From NCBI RefSeq assembly GCF_032271945.1, contig NZ_CP130319.1, positions 1,507,001 through 1,571,000 on the forward strand: a stretch of DNA of 64,000 nt. The letters run 5' to 3'. The translations under genes and the position numbers were made by a program. The notes beneath the pieces were generated by a model, which was not told the origin of the DNA, did not search any database, and saw only the letters and a list, made by a program, of their open reading frames with translations. How positions within the stretch are numbered: position 1 is the first letter of the stretch; each line of letters opens with the position of its first letter. This document shows positions 17,585-26,786 of this stretch, one piece after another. This DNA comes from Paenibacillus sp. MBLB1832. Lineage in GTDB: Bacteria; Bacillota; Bacilli; Paenibacillales; NBRC-103111.

Positions 17585-18529
17585 ATGAGAACCATCATTG
17601 TAGGGACAAGGCAAAGTGCTTTGGCATTGACGCAAACAGGACAAGCCGTCGAGCTTCTGAAACAGCTTGCACAAGAACATGGTATTGAATGTCAATTTGA
17701 GATTAGAAAAATTGTGACCAAAGGCGATCGTATTCTAGATGTCACGTTATCGAAGGTCGGAGGCAAAGGGCTGTTTGTCAAGGAAATCGAACAGGCATTG
17801 ACAGATGGCGAGATCGATATCGCGGTGCATAGTATGAAAGACATGCCGTTCGAGTTGCCGGAAGGACTCGTTGTGGGTGCCATTCCTCAGCGTGAAGATG
17901 CGCGCGATGCGCTGATTACGCGCGGTTATAGCTCTTTGGAAGAGCTCCCTCAGGGTGCGCTCGTCGGCACAAGCTCGCTGCGCCGCGCCAGCCAGCTGCA
18001 GCATCTGCGCCCGGACCTGCGGATCGAGTCGGTCCGCGGAAACATCGATTCGAGGCTGCGCAAGCTCGATGAAGAGAACTTCGATGCGATTATGCTTGCC
18101 GCCGCCGGTTTGCACCGGATCGGCTGGCAAGATCGCATCAGCGCGTACCTGCCGCCGGAGCAATGCCTCCCTGCCGTGGGGCAGGGAGCGCTTTGCATCG
18201 AGTGCCGCGGCGACGACACGTTCGTGCTGGACTTGCTGAGCAAGTTCCAGCATGAGCCTACAGCGCTCGCGGTGCGAGCGGAGCGGGCTTTCCTCGGCAG
18301 ACTCAACGGAGGCTGCCAGGTGCCGCTCGGGGCGTACGCGAGCGTGAACGAAGACAGCAGCGGCGGTGCTGCGCTGCTGACGCTGACGGGCATGGTAGGG
18401 ACGCCGGATGGCGCGACCATGCTGAAGGAAACAGCTTCCGGGAACGATCCGGAAGCATTAGGGTTGCTAGTCGCTGACAAGCTCATCGCACAAGGCGCTG
18501 AACGTATTTTAGCTGAGGTGAGGGAGTGA
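17585..18529 (+). CDS. hemC: Porphobilinogen deaminase (hydroxymethylbilane synthase)
   Basis: Links four porphobilinogens into hydroxymethylbilane. The dipyrromethane cofactor is attached to Cys244 in LNGGCQVPLGAYA; the N-terminal VGTRQSALALTQT and the GKGLFVKEIEQAL region are intact. Full length (314 residues), ATG with GGAGG. The stop codon shares one base with the next start (TGATG). The middle to 3' part, about 17,945-18,400, is conspicuously G+C-rich compared with the 5' part and the neighbours (40 of 60 bases at 18,001-18,060 against 25 of 60 at 17,701-17,760, counted by hand), although the protein is normal. Confidence 0.97.
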   Translation: MRTIIVGTRQSALALTQTGQAVELLKQLAQEHGIECQFEIRKIVTKGDRILDVTLSKVGGKGLFVKEIEQALTDGEIDIAVHSMKDMPFELPEGLVVGAIPQREDARDALITRGYSSLEELPQGALVGTSSLRRASQLQHLRPDLRIESVRGNIDSRLRKLDEENFDAIMLAAAGLHRIGWQDRISAYLPPEQCLPAVGQGALCIECRGDDTFVLDLLSKFQHEPTALAVRAERAFLGRLNGGCQVPLGAYASVNEDSSGGAALLTLTGMVGTPDGATMLKETASGNDPEALGLLVADKLIAQGAERILAEVRE

Positions 18530-20079
18530 TGGCAGTGAACAAAGGAAGAGTTTTTCTTGTTGGGGCAGGTCCTGGAGATCCGAAGCTGATCTCAGTCCGC
18601 GGGATGGAAGCCATCCAGCGTGCGGATGTCATCGTCTATGATCGACTGGCGAATCCGCGGCTTTTGAAGCACCGCAAACCGGAAGCGGAACTCATCTTTG
18701 TTGGCAAGCTGCCGGACAAACATATATTAAAGCAAGAAGAAATCAACCAATTGCTTGTGGATTTGGCTTTGCAAGGGAAAGTGGTCACCCGGCTGAAAGG
18801 CGGAGATCCCAGCGTATTTGGACGTGTTGGTGAAGAAGCTGAGCTTCTGGCAGATCATGGCATCACGTACGATATCATTCCTGGGATTACGTCTTCCATC
18901 GCGGTTCCAACCTATGCAGGGATTCCAGTGACACATCGCGATTTTACGTCATCTGTGGCTATCGTTACAGGGCATGAATACCCGAACAAAACGTATTCCA
19001 GCTTAAATTGGGAGCATCTGGCGAAAGCCATTGGTACGATGGTTTTCTTAATGGGCGTTGCCAATTTAGAGCAAATCTGCCGAGAGTTGATTCGCTGCGG
19101 CAAGCCGCCAGAGATGCCTGTTGCGCTCGTACGCTGGGGAACTTGGGCTGATCAAGCGACGATAACGGGCACGCTTGCCGATATCACAGAGAAGGTAAAA
19201 GCAGCAGACTTTAAGTCGCCAGCTGTTATCATTGTCGGCGAAGTCGTGAAACTGCGAGACAAGCTGTCATGGATTGAGAAGAAGCCTCTATTCGGCAAGC
19301 GCGTACTGGTCACTAGAGCACGGAGCCAAGCGAGTGAGCTTGTTGATTTAATCGATGATCTCGGCGGTGAGCCTGTAGAGTTCCCTGTAATTCGATTGCA
19401 ACCGCCTAGTCGTCCAGAAGCCCAAGAGGCGCTAGATCGTGCACTGGACAACCTGCAGGAATATGACTGGATTATCCTGACCAGTGTGAACGGGGTGGAC
19501 TTCTTCTTCCGCAGGCTTCGCGAGCGTAAGATTGACGTTCGCCGCATGGGCAAGGCGCACATTGCAGCAGTCGGCCCTAAGACAGCTGAAGCGTTAGCAG
19601 AGCGTGGCATTATCGCTAACGTCCTGCCAGCCAAGTTTCAAGGGGAAGGCATCCTAGATGCCATCCAAGGGGATTTGAACGCAGGTCAGAAGGTGCTGCT
19701 GCCAACGGCAGATCTTGCTCGTGATTATTTGCCTGCCAGACTGAAGGAACTTGGCTTAGAGGTAACCGAGGTCGATGTGTACGAGAACGTGCTGTCCATG
19801 GACGACGGGGAAGAAATCATTCATCTTTTACAAAATCAAAGCATTCATATTCTTACTTTTACAAGCTCATCAACCGTTACGAATTTGCTCGAAGCATTGA
19901 AACAGCTAGGAATTGAAGATCCGCAATCCTTGCTGCAAGGCGTGGAGATTGCCTGTATTGGTCCCAAAACGGCAGAAACCGTGGCGCAAGCTGGCCTGCC
20001 GATCACATATATGGCCGAAGAAGCAACCGTTGCTTCTCTGGTACAAAGCATGATTCAAGGAGGCGGAAATCCAACATGA
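18529..20079 (+). CDS. cobA-hemD: Fused uroporphyrinogen-III C-methyltransferase / uroporphyrinogen-III synthase
   Basis: Two enzymes in one chain of 516 residues. Residues 1 to about 245 are the SAM-dependent methyltransferase (SUMT/CobA): [44 protein letters not shown]. Residues about 255-510 are Hem[47 protein letters not shown]. HemD cyclises hydroxymethylbilane to uroporphyrinogen III, and the fused methyltransferase can divert that product to precorrin-2 for siroheme (or corrinoids). The ATG overlaps the hemC stop by one base; a GTG at 18535 with AGGGAG 8 bases upstream is an alternative. The fusion occurs in several Bacillota and Clostridia but not in B. subtilis. Confidence 0.95.
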   Translation: MAVNKGRVFLVGAGPGDPKLISVRGMEAIQRADVIVYDRLANPRLLKHRKPEAELIFVGKLPDKHILKQEEINQLLVDLALQGKVVTRLKGGDPSVFGRVGEEAELLADHGITYDIIPGITSSIAVPTYAGIPVTHRDFTSSVAIVTGHEYPNKTYSSLNWEHLAKAIGTMVFLMGVANLEQICRELIRCGKPPEMPVALVRWGTWADQATITGTLADITEKVKAADFKSPAVIIVGEVVKLRDKLSWIEKKPLFGKRVLVTRARSQASELVDLIDDLGGEPVEFPVIRLQPPSRPEAQEALDRALDNLQEYDWIILTSVNGVDFFFRRLRERKIDVRRMGKAHIAAVGPKTAEALAERGIIANVLPAKFQGEGILDAIQGDLNAGQKVLLPTADLARDYLPARLKELGLEVTEVDVYENVLSMDDGEEIIHLLQNQSIHILTFTSSSTVTNLLEALKQLGIEDPQSLLQGVEIACIGPKTAETVAQAGLPITYMAEEATVASLVQSMIQGGGNPT

Positions 20080-21068
20080 GTTTCCCAATCGTACGTAACC
20101 GCCGTTTGCGCGGAAGTACCGCTATTCGCAATTTAGTTCGTGAAAATCAAGTAACCGTGAATGACGTTGTACAGCCAATCTTCGTCACCCATGGCACCAA
20201 TGTGAAGTCAGAAATTGCTTCGATGCCAGGTGTGTACCATTTCTCCTTAGATCGTTTGAAAGAAGAGATCGATGAGATTACGGGGCTCGGTATTCAAGCT
20301 GTTCTCTTGTTTGGTGTGCCTGACCACAAAGATGCGACAGGAACTTCTGCGTTCATGGACGATGGCATTGTGCAGCAAGCCACTCGATTCATCAAAGAAT
20401 TGAACCCGAATTTGCTCGTCATCGCGGATACATGCTTGTGCCAATTTACCGATACGGGTCACTGTGGCGTCATTCATCATCACCCGATTACAGGGTATGC
20501 GGATGTGGCTAATGATCCTTCATTGGAATTGCTCGTTCGCACTGCCGTATCACAAGCCAAAGCTGGTGCGGATATCATCGCGCCTTCCAACATGATGGAC
20601 GGTTATGTGAGTGCCATTCGTGCTGGTCTCGACGCTGCTGGTTATGAGAACACGCCGATCATGGCGTATTCCGTTAAATATGCCTCCGCTTATTACGGTC
20701 CATTTCGTGATGCCGCTCATTCCACACCGCAATTTGGTGATCGGAAGACGTATCAAATGGATCCGGCGAACAGCCGTGAAGCTTTGCGCGAAGCAGAGAA
20801 TGATGTGAGCGAAGGTGCGGACTTCCTCATGGTGAAACCTGCTCTTGCCTACATGGATATCATTCGTATGTTGAAAGAGAATTTCGACCTGCCGGTTGTT
20901 GCGTACAATGTCAGCGCAGAATACGCGATGGTGAAAGCAGCGGCGCAGCAGGGCTGGGTGAATGAAGAAGCGATCGTGATGGAAACGATGCTCAGCTTCA
21001 AACGAGCGGGTGCAGATATTATCCTTACGTATTTCGCCAAGGATATTGCCCGTTACTTGCAAAAATAG
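20076..21068 (+). CDS. hemB: Delta-aminolevulinic acid dehydratase (porphobilinogen synthase)
   Basis: Condenses two 5-aminolevulinates to porphobilinogen. The metal-binding cysteine region [16 protein letters not shown] marks the zinc type; the two Schiff-base lysines are in [16 protein letters not shown] and [10 protein letters not shown]. 330 residues, normal length. The ATG overlaps the previous stop (ATGA) and has an AAGGAGG site. Last gene of the hemA operon, followed by a probable terminator and a new promoter before hemE. Confidence 0.97.
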   Translation: MSFPIVRNRRLRGSTAIRNLVRENQVTVNDVVQPIFVTHGTNVKSEIASMPGVYHFSLDRLKEEIDEITGLGIQAVLLFGVPDHKDATGTSAFMDDGIVQQATRFIKELNPNLLVIADTCLCQFTDTGHCGVIHHHPITGYADVANDPSLELLVRTAVSQAKAGADIIAPSNMMDGYVSAIRAGLDAAGYENTPIMAYSVKYASAYYGPFRDAAHSTPQFGDRKTYQMDPANSREALREAENDVSEGADFLMVKPALAYMDIIRMLKENFDLPVVAYNVSAEYAMVKAAAQQGWVNEEAIVMETMLSFKRAGADIILTYFAKDIARYLQK

Positions 21069-21072
21069 AGGA

Positions 21073-21128
21073 AGAACTGGACCATTCGGTCTCTGCGTAT
21101 GCAAGCGGGGATCGGGTGGTTCTTTTTG
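21073..21128 (+). terminator. Possible terminator after hemB
   Basis: Outer stem of 7 pairs (21073-21079 with 21117-21123, two G-U), enclosing a small GACC-ATTC-GGTC hairpin, then CTTTTTG. Confidence 0.4.
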
Positions 21129-21163
21129 TCATACTTTTGTCGCAATACGTCGGCGCTCTTAGG

Positions 21164-21192
21164 TTGTGAGAGGGGTATAATTAGGGCATAAT
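21164..21192 (+). promoter_or_regulatory. Promoter of hemE-hemH-hemY
   Basis: TTGTGA (21164-21169), 17-base spacer, CATAAT (21187-21192). A perfect TATAAT also lies at 21176-21181 but lacks a -35. Confidence 0.55.
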
Positions 21193-21228
21193 GGATGAGA
21201 ATAGATGGAAACAAGAGGAAGGTGCCTC

Positions 21229-22293
21229 ATGAGTTATAACGATAATTTTATTAAAGCATGTCGAAAAGAACAGGTAGATACGCTCCCCGTGTGGTATATG
21301 CGTCAAGCAGGACGCTATGATCCCGACTACCGTAAAATTAAAGAGAAGTATACCCTTTTGGAAATTTGCAAACAGCCGGAGCTTGCAGCTGAAGTCACGA
21401 TGATGCCGATCAAGAAGCTTGGCGTAGATGCCGCTATCCTATACTCGGATATCATGAATCCTGTAGCGTCACTGGGTGTTGATTTTGATATTGTCAAAGA
21501 TATTGGCCCCGTCATTCACACACCAATCCGTACCGCGCAAGACGTGGAACGACTGCGTCCGATCGATGTGGATAAGGACTTATCTCACATCATGGAAACG
21601 ATCCGCATTTTGGATAAAGCGTTGGAAGTGCCTTTAATTTCGTTTGCAGGCGCGCCCTTTACGATCGCCAGCTATTTGATCGAAGGCAAGCCGTCCAAAA
21701 GCTATATCCGAACCAAGCAAATGATGTACTCGGAACCGAAAGTATGGTTCGCGCTTATGGATAAGCTCGGAGATATGGTCATTACGTATCTGCGTGCGCA
21801 TATCGCCAACGGCGCGAAAGCCGTTCAAGTGTTCGACAGCTGGGTAGGCGCATTGTCACCAGCCGATTTCGATGTCTATGTACGTCCGACAATGATGCGC
21901 ATTTTCCAAGAGCTTGCGGATTTGAAAGAACCTAAAATTTATTTCCCAGGCGTAAGCTCAGGCGAATTGCTGCCCTACTTGACGACGATTCAAGCGGATG
22001 TGATTGGTCTGGATTGGCGTGTTCCTATTTCGGTAGGACGAGCTAGACTTGAGAATCGGTATGCGGTGCAAGGCAACCTTGATCCTTACATTTTGACAGC
22101 GCCAATGTCTGTTGTTGAAGCGCAAGCCAAAGCGATTATGGATGAGGGCATGAAGCAGCCAGGTTTTATTTTTAACCTCGGACATGGACTTTTCCCTGAA
22201 GCATCCCTTGAGAAATTGAAAGAACTAACAACTTATGTTCATACATATTCACATTCCATTTTATCTCAGCGAGCAGAAAAGAGTGGTGTTTAA
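21229..22293 (+). CDS. hemE: Uroporphyrinogen decarboxylase
   Basis: Decarboxylates the four acetate side chains of uroporphyrinogen III to give coproporphyrinogen III. The N-terminal signature PVWYMRQAGRYDPDYR and the GAPFTIASYLIEG region are present; 354 residues, as in B. subtilis. The ATG at 21229 follows GAGGAAGGTG; an in-frame ATG at 21205 would place that site inside the gene. hemH starts 1 base after the stop, hemY overlaps hemH, so the three form one unit for the last steps of heme synthesis. Confidence 0.97.
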   Translation: MSYNDNFIKACRKEQVDTLPVWYMRQAGRYDPDYRKIKEKYTLLEICKQPELAAEVTMMPIKKLGVDAAILYSDIMNPVASLGVDFDIVKDIGPVIHTPIRTAQDVERLRPIDVDKDLSHIMETIRILDKALEVPLISFAGAPFTIASYLIEGKPSKSYIRTKQMMYSEPKVWFALMDKLGDMVITYLRAHIANGAKAVQVFDSWVGALSPADFDVYVRPTMMRIFQELADLKEPKIYFPGVSSGELLPYLTTIQADVIGLDWRVPISVGRARLENRYAVQGNLDPYILTAPMSVVEAQAKAIMDEGMKQPGFIFNLGHGLFPEASLEKLKELTTYVHTYSHSILSQRAEKSGV

Positions 22294-22294
22294 C

Positions 22295-23239
22295 ATGACG
22301 AAACGTCGTATCGGTGTCTTAGTAATGTCGTATGGTACGCCTGAAAGTTTGGATGGAGTTGAAGCTTACTACACACATATTAGACGTGGCCACCCGCCAA
22401 CACCTGAGCAATTACATGAGTTAACAGCTCGTTATGAAGCGATTGTCGGCGGATTTTTCCCGCTGCGTGAGAATACGAACAAACAAGTTAAGGGACTTGA
22501 AGCAACGCTGCGCGAGGAACACCCTGAAGTGGAATTCGTGTGCTATCAAGGACTGAAGCATGCTCAGCCGTATGTTGAAGACGGTGTTGAGAACATGGTG
22601 AAGGACGGCATTACAGAGGCCGTAGGGATCGTGCTGGCGCCCCACTACTCAACGATGAGCGTTGGCGGTTATGTGAAACGTGCGAAAGAGAAGGCGGAAG
22701 AATTAGGTCTCCACATGTCTTTCGTGTTGGAGTATCACCTTCATCCGAAACTTCTGGATGCCTTGCAAGTGCGTGTTGAGAAAGCATTGAGCAAGTTTGC
22801 TGAAGGAGAACGTGACCAGGTACGAGTTATTTTTACAGCGCACAGCTTGCCTGAGAAAATCTTAGAAATGAAAGATCCATATCCGGATCAACTTCTCGCA
22901 ACGTCCAAGGCGCTTGCGGAGCGTGTGGGACTTACGAATTGGCAGTTTGGCTGGCAAAGTGCCGGACAGACTGCGATGCCGTGGTTAGGACCAGATATTC
23001 TGGACGTCATGCGAACAATTAAAGAAGAAGGCGTGGATAAGATTTTGCTATGCCCGATTGGTTTTGTTTCTGATCATCTCGAGGTGCTTTATGATATTGA
23101 CATCGAAGCGCAAGCGTTGGCGAGAGAGCTAGGTGTCCACTTGGAGCGTACGGCGTCTCTTAACACGGACCCGCTCTACATGGAAACGTTAAGTGATGTT
23201 GTGTACAAGAAATGGCAAGAGGCTGCGGTATCGAAATGA
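22295..23239 (+). CDS. hemH: Ferrochelatase (coproporphyrin ferrochelatase)
   Basis: Inserts Fe2+ into the porphyrin ring. The catalytic His183 lies in FTAHSLPEK, and the downstream GWQSAG and CPIGFVSDHLEVLYDID motifs carry the conserved acidic residue. 314 residues, soluble monomeric type as in B. subtilis. In Bacillota this family uses coproporphyrin III. The ribosome binding site is poor (GAGTGGTG), and the start is only 1 base after the hemE stop, so coupling is likely. Confidence 0.95.
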   Translation: MTKRRIGVLVMSYGTPESLDGVEAYYTHIRRGHPPTPEQLHELTARYEAIVGGFFPLRENTNKQVKGLEATLREEHPEVEFVCYQGLKHAQPYVEDGVENMVKDGITEAVGIVLAPHYSTMSVGGYVKRAKEKAEELGLHMSFVLEYHLHPKLLDALQVRVEKALSKFAEGERDQVRVIFTAHSLPEKILEMKDPYPDQLLATSKALAERVGLTNWQFGWQSAGQTAMPWLGPDILDVMRTIKEEGVDKILLCPIGFVSDHLEVLYDIDIEAQALARELGVHLERTASLNTDPLYMETLSDVVYKKWQEAAVSK

Positions 23240-24696
23240 GTGCAAGCGTACCGCATTATCTAATTATCGGCGGTGGAATCACGGGGCTAAGTGCTGCTTT
23301 TTATTTGAAAAAGGGGCTGGAAGCTGCTGGGGATTCCCCTTTTCGAATTTCAGTGGTTGAGAAATCACTGGCTTTTGGCGGAAAAATACATACCCTTGAA
23401 CGCGATGGTTTTGTTATTGAGAAAGGCCCAGATTCCTTCTTGGCTCGCAAGCGTCCGATTATCGATCTCGCCTACGATCTCGGACTTGAACATGAGCTGA
23501 CAGGAACGAATCCAAAAGCCAAGAAGACGTTTATTGTGAGCGGGCGAAAATTACATCCGATGCCTCCAGGCTTAGTCCTGGGCATTCCGACACAAATGAC
23601 ACCATTTATGAAGACGGGCTTGATTTCTCCCTTGGGCAAATTACGTGCTGCTATGGATTTGTTAAAGCCCAAACGAATGATGACGGAAGATGAGTCTCTG
23701 GGCCATTTCTTGCAACGTCGTTTAGGGACAGAAGTGTTGGAACGAATTGTTGAACCGTTACTTGCTGGCATCTATGCGGGAGATACGTTCAAACTGAGTT
23801 TGAAATCAACCTTTCCGCAATTCCGAGCGATGGAGCAGAAGCATCGAAGCCTAATTCTGGGGATGATGGCGAGTCGCAAGCAAGTGGCAGAAGAAACAGC
23901 GCATCTGCCTGCAGCTATTCGCAGTTCGGTCTTTGTTACCTTTAAGCGTGGGCTTCAATCGTTGGTGAATAGTTTACTCGAGGCGTTATCTACAGTCGAT
24001 CTGCGCCCAGGTGAGGGTGTTGTGTCTGTGAGAAAGTCGAAGGGACACCAAGTAGAAGTAACCTTTGAGGATGGACATGTTGAAATCGTAGAGGGTGTCA
24101 TTGTTACGACACCGACTTACCAGGCGGCCAAGCTGTTGACGGAACTACCGGCGTCGAGCGTGCTAGCGAATATTGATTATATTTCTGTGGCCAATGTGAT
24201 TATGGCTTTCAACCGTGAAGATATTCCTTTTGAGCTGGATGCATCTGGTTTCCTTGTGCCCAAACGGGAGGGATACACGATTACGGCTTGTACACTTACT
24301 TCTGCGAAGTGGCTGCATGCCGCTCCAGCTGGGAAAGTATTGCTTCGCTGCTATATCGGGCGAGCAGGAGAGCAATCGTGGCCAGCGTGGTCAGATCAAG
24401 AGTTAATTCAGAAGGCACGACATGACATCCAAGATCTGTTGGGTATCGCGGCGGAGCCAATTTTCGCTGAAGTGACCCGGTTAATGCATTCGATGCCGCA
24501 GTATCCTGTAGGGCATTTGGAGCAGTTGGTGCATTTCCGTAAGGAGCTGCAAGCCGCGATGCCGAACGTCCTGGTGACAGGTGCTGGCTTCCATGGAGTT
24601 GGGCTGCCAGATTGTATCCGGCAAGGCAAAGAAGCCGCTGAGCAGCTTGCTGAGCGGGTTTCTAAGCAGGATGCAGGTGTTACGTCAGCAGGCTAA
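23236..24696 (+). CDS. hemY: Coproporphyrinogen III oxidase (protoporphyrinogen oxidase family, HemY)
   Basis: FAD enzyme that oxidises coproporphyrinogen III to coproporphyrin III in the Bacillota pathway (older name: protoporphyrinogen oxidase). The dinucleotide-binding motif is YLIIGGGITGLSAAFYL at residues 8-24; VIEKGPDSFLARK and the C-terminal NVLVTGAGFHGVGLPDCI FAD-binding motif are intact. 486 residues. The ATG overlaps the hemH stop by 4 bases (ATGA). The stop codon touches the stop codon of the opposing regulator with no gap and no terminator between. Confidence 0.95.
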   Translation: MSASVPHYLIIGGGITGLSAAFYLKKGLEAAGDSPFRISVVEKSLAFGGKIHTLERDGFVIEKGPDSFLARKRPIIDLAYDLGLEHELTGTNPKAKKTFIVSGRKLHPMPPGLVLGIPTQMTPFMKTGLISPLGKLRAAMDLLKPKRMMTEDESLGHFLQRRLGTEVLERIVEPLLAGIYAGDTFKLSLKSTFPQFRAMEQKHRSLILGMMASRKQVAEETAHLPAAIRSSVFVTFKRGLQSLVNSLLEALSTVDLRPGEGVVSVRKSKGHQVEVTFEDGHVEIVEGVIVTTPTYQAAKLLTELPASSVLANIDYISVANVIMAFNREDIPFELDASGFLVPKREGYTITACTLTSAKWLHAAPAGKVLLRCYIGRAGEQSWPAWSDQELIQKARHDIQDLLGIAAEPIFAEVTRLMHSMPQYPVGHLEQLVHFRKELQAAMPNVLVTGAGFHGVGLPDCIRQGKEAAEQLAERVSKQDAGVTSAG

Positions 24697-25356
24697 CTAC
24701 CGCAGTTTGGTCAGATCTAATGTGAAATCATATGGCGTGATCGTAAGGATTTTCTTTTCTTCCAGATCGCGAATGACTTGCATAAGAACCGTTTTCGTAA
24801 CGCCAGCCAATTGGGAGATTTCATCGTAATTCAGGACTAGCTTGATCACAATCAAAGTTCCTTTACGGATGCCGTGGGAATTGGCCATTTTGATTAAGCT
24901 TTTGATCACACGTGATTTGGCATCTAGAAAAGTTAGATCATAGACTTGCTGATTCGTATCCCGCAGACGGTTGCTAAGCTCTTGCATGATGCCGAGCGTC
25001 ATGTCGAAATGCGCGCGCAGCAGCTCCAGAAAGCTTTGTCCCGTGATGGTGAGGAGTACACACTCCTCCAAGGTTTGGGCTGAAGCAGAGCGGGGCTTGC
25101 CATCGATTAGTGAAAGCTCCCCGAAGCTTTCGCTGGCGGAGCAGATCGATAAGATCTTCTCTTCGCCAGACTGACTCGTCGTGTAGATCTTGACGGAGCC
25201 GCTTAGTACCATATAGAAGACGGAGCCCGTTTCCTTTTCAGAAAAAAGGATGGTTCCTGCTTTGTACGTGCGTTTGGTGCTTATTTGGACAATGGCCTGA
25301 AGTTGGTTTTCGTTTAATTGAGCGAATAATGGTACCTTTTTGAGAAGTTCAAGCAT
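24697..25356 (-). CDS. Crp/Fnr-family transcriptional regulator
   Basis: A cyclic-nucleotide-binding-like beta-roll at residues 8-115 (LFAQLNENQL, YMVLSGSVKIY, FGELSLIDGKPRSASA) is joined by a long helix to a C-terminal winged-helix DNA-binding domain with the recognition region NYDEISQLAGVTKTVLMQVIRDLEEK. The N-terminal cysteines that hold the Fe-S cluster in Fnr are absent, so it is not an oxygen-sensing Fnr by that criterion; the ligand is unknown. 219 residues. It lies between hemY and hemL, transcribed divergently from hemL and convergently to hemY, so a role in heme or respiratory control is plausible but not shown. Confidence 0.93.
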   Translation of the reverse strand: MLELLKKVPLFAQLNENQLQAIVQISTKRTYKAGTILFSEKETGSVFYMVLSGSVKIYTTSQSGEEKILSICSASESFGELSLIDGKPRSASAQTLEECVLLTITGQSFLELLRAHFDMTLGIMQELSNRLRDTNQQVYDLTFLDAKSRVIKSLIKMANSHGIRKGTLIVIKLVLNYDEISQLAGVTKTVLMQVIRDLEEKKILTITPYDFTLDLTKLR

Positions 25357-25370
25357 GGTATGTACCGCCT

Positions 25371-25390
25371 TTATAGGAAGTTATAGGTAG
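25371..25390. repeat. 10-bp tandem direct repeat between the regulator and hemL
   Basis: TTATAGGAAG followed at once by TTATAGGTAG, i.e. two copies exactly one helical turn apart in the 82-base divergent region; a candidate regulator-binding site. Confidence 0.4.
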
Positions 25391-25438
25391 GATATGCCTT
25401 TTATTTTATCACAAGATCACGCAAATGGGGGCTAAAAA

Positions 25439-26737
25439 ATGGGAAATTCGAGCAGATTCGACAAATTGTCCGCGGCTGCTTTTCAAGAATCGAAGAGGGT
25501 CATCCCTGGAGGTGTGAACAGTCCGGTTCGTGCATTTAAATCGGTTGGACTTACGCCATTGTTTATGGAAAGCGGTTCAGGCTCGCGTGTCACCGATATT
25601 GACGGTAATACGTTTATTGACTATGTCGGCTCATGGGGACCGCTGATTGTTGGACATGCGCACCCGAAGGTGTTGGAAGCCATTACGGCAACAGCAGCCA
25701 AAGGAACAAGCTTTGGAGCCCCTACGTTGCTGGAAACCGAGATGGCGAAGCTTGTGATTGAACGCGTGCCGTCAATCGAGATGGTCCGTATGGTCAACTC
25801 AGGAACAGAAGCGACGATGAGTGCACTTCGTCTAGCTCGCGGATTCACGAAACGGGATAAAATCGTTAAGTTCGAAGGCAGTTATCACGGTCACGCGGAT
25901 GCTCTGTTAATCAAAGCTGGTTCTGGTGTGGCAACGCTTGGCTTGCCAGACAGCCCTGGAGTACCGAGCAGTGTGGCAACGAATACGATTACTGTGCCAT
26001 ATAATGACTTAGACTCCGTGAAGCTCGTCTTCGAGAAGTTCGGCGAAGAAATCGCCGCGTTGATCGTGGAACCAATTGCAGGCAATATGGGGGTTGTTCC
26101 TCCTGTGGCAGGCTTCCTGCAAGGCCTTCGCGACATCACGAAGCAATACGGTTCCTTGCTTATTTTCGATGAAGTTATGACGGGCTTCCGTGTTCACAAA
26201 AATTGTGCGCAAGGCCTTTACGGCGTGACACCTGATTTAACATGTCTGGGAAAAGTCATCGGCGGAGGACTTCCCGTTGGTGCTTATGGCGGTCGCTTAG
26301 ATATCATGGAGCAAATTGCGCCTGCAGGTCCGATCTATCAAGCGGGAACCTTGTCCGGCAATCCGCTGGCGATGGCCGCGGGCTTCGCGACGCTGACCTT
26401 ATTGGGCGAGCCGAATGTATATGAGGAGCTGGAGCGTAAATCTGCGAAGCTGCAAGCTGGCTTTGCGGCGAATGCCGCAGAATGCGGGATCCCGAGCACG
26501 ATTAACCGTGTCGGATCAATGGTTTGCCCTTTCTTCACAGAAACGCCTGTCATCAATTATGAAACGGCGAAAACATCAGATCTCGCTCGATTCAATGCGT
26601 ATTTCGGACATCTTCTTGATCTGGGTGTTTCGGTTGCGCCTTCGCAGTTTGAAGGCATGTTCGTTTCTACGGTCCATTCCGATGAGGATATAGATCTAAC
26701 GATTGACGCTCACCGCGAAGCTTTGAAACGATTGTAA
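25439..26737 (+). CDS. hemL: Glutamate-1-semialdehyde 2,1-aminomutase
   Basis: PLP enzyme that converts glutamate-1-semialdehyde to 5-aminolevulinate, the step after HemA. The PLP lysine is Lys272 in [32 protein letters not shown] and [11 protein letters not shown] are typical. 432 residues. The ribosome binding site is a G-rich run (GGGGG) 8 bases upstream. Unlike in B. subtilis, hemL is separated from hemAXCDB by hemEHY and a regulator, and has its own upstream region shared with that regulator. Confidence 0.97.
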   Translation: MGNSSRFDKLSAAAFQESKRVIPGGVNSPVRAFKSVGLTPLFMESGSGSRVTDIDGNTFIDYVGSWGPLIVGHAHPKVLEAITATAAKGTSFGAPTLLETEMAKLVIERVPSIEMVRMVNSGTEATMSALRLARGFTKRDKIVKFEGSYHGHADALLIKAGSGVATLGLPDSPGVPSSVATNTITVPYNDLDSVKLVFEKFGEEIAALIVEPIAGNMGVVPPVAGFLQGLRDITKQYGSLLIFDEVMTGFRVHKNCAQGLYGVTPDLTCLGKVIGGGLPVGAYGGRLDIMEQIAPAGPIYQAGTLSGNPLAMAAGFATLTLLGEPNVYEELERKSAKLQAGFAANAAECGIPSTINRVGSMVCPFFTETPVINYETAKTSDLARFNAYFGHLLDLGVSVAPSQFEGMFVSTVHSDEDIDLTIDAHREALKRL

Positions 26738-26743
26738 GGATAG

Positions 26744-26783
26744 AAAAAGCTGCTCTCACGATGTTTCGGAGAACAGCTTTTTT
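26744..26783 (+). terminator. Bidirectional terminator between hemL and the opposing gene
   Basis: Stem 26744-26752 with 26774-26782 (AAAAAGCTG), one C-A mismatch, then 4 more pairs; A-run on one side and T-run on the other serve both strands. Confidence 0.85.
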
Positions 26784-26786
26784 GTA

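Noticed and set aside
17747-18486. Long minus-strand open frames opposite hemC
   Set aside because: They arise from the G+C-rich codon choice of this hemC segment (few stops in antisense) and have no independent support.
24697-25356. Fnr oxygen sensor
   Set aside because: The N-terminal cysteine cluster is missing; only family membership is supported.
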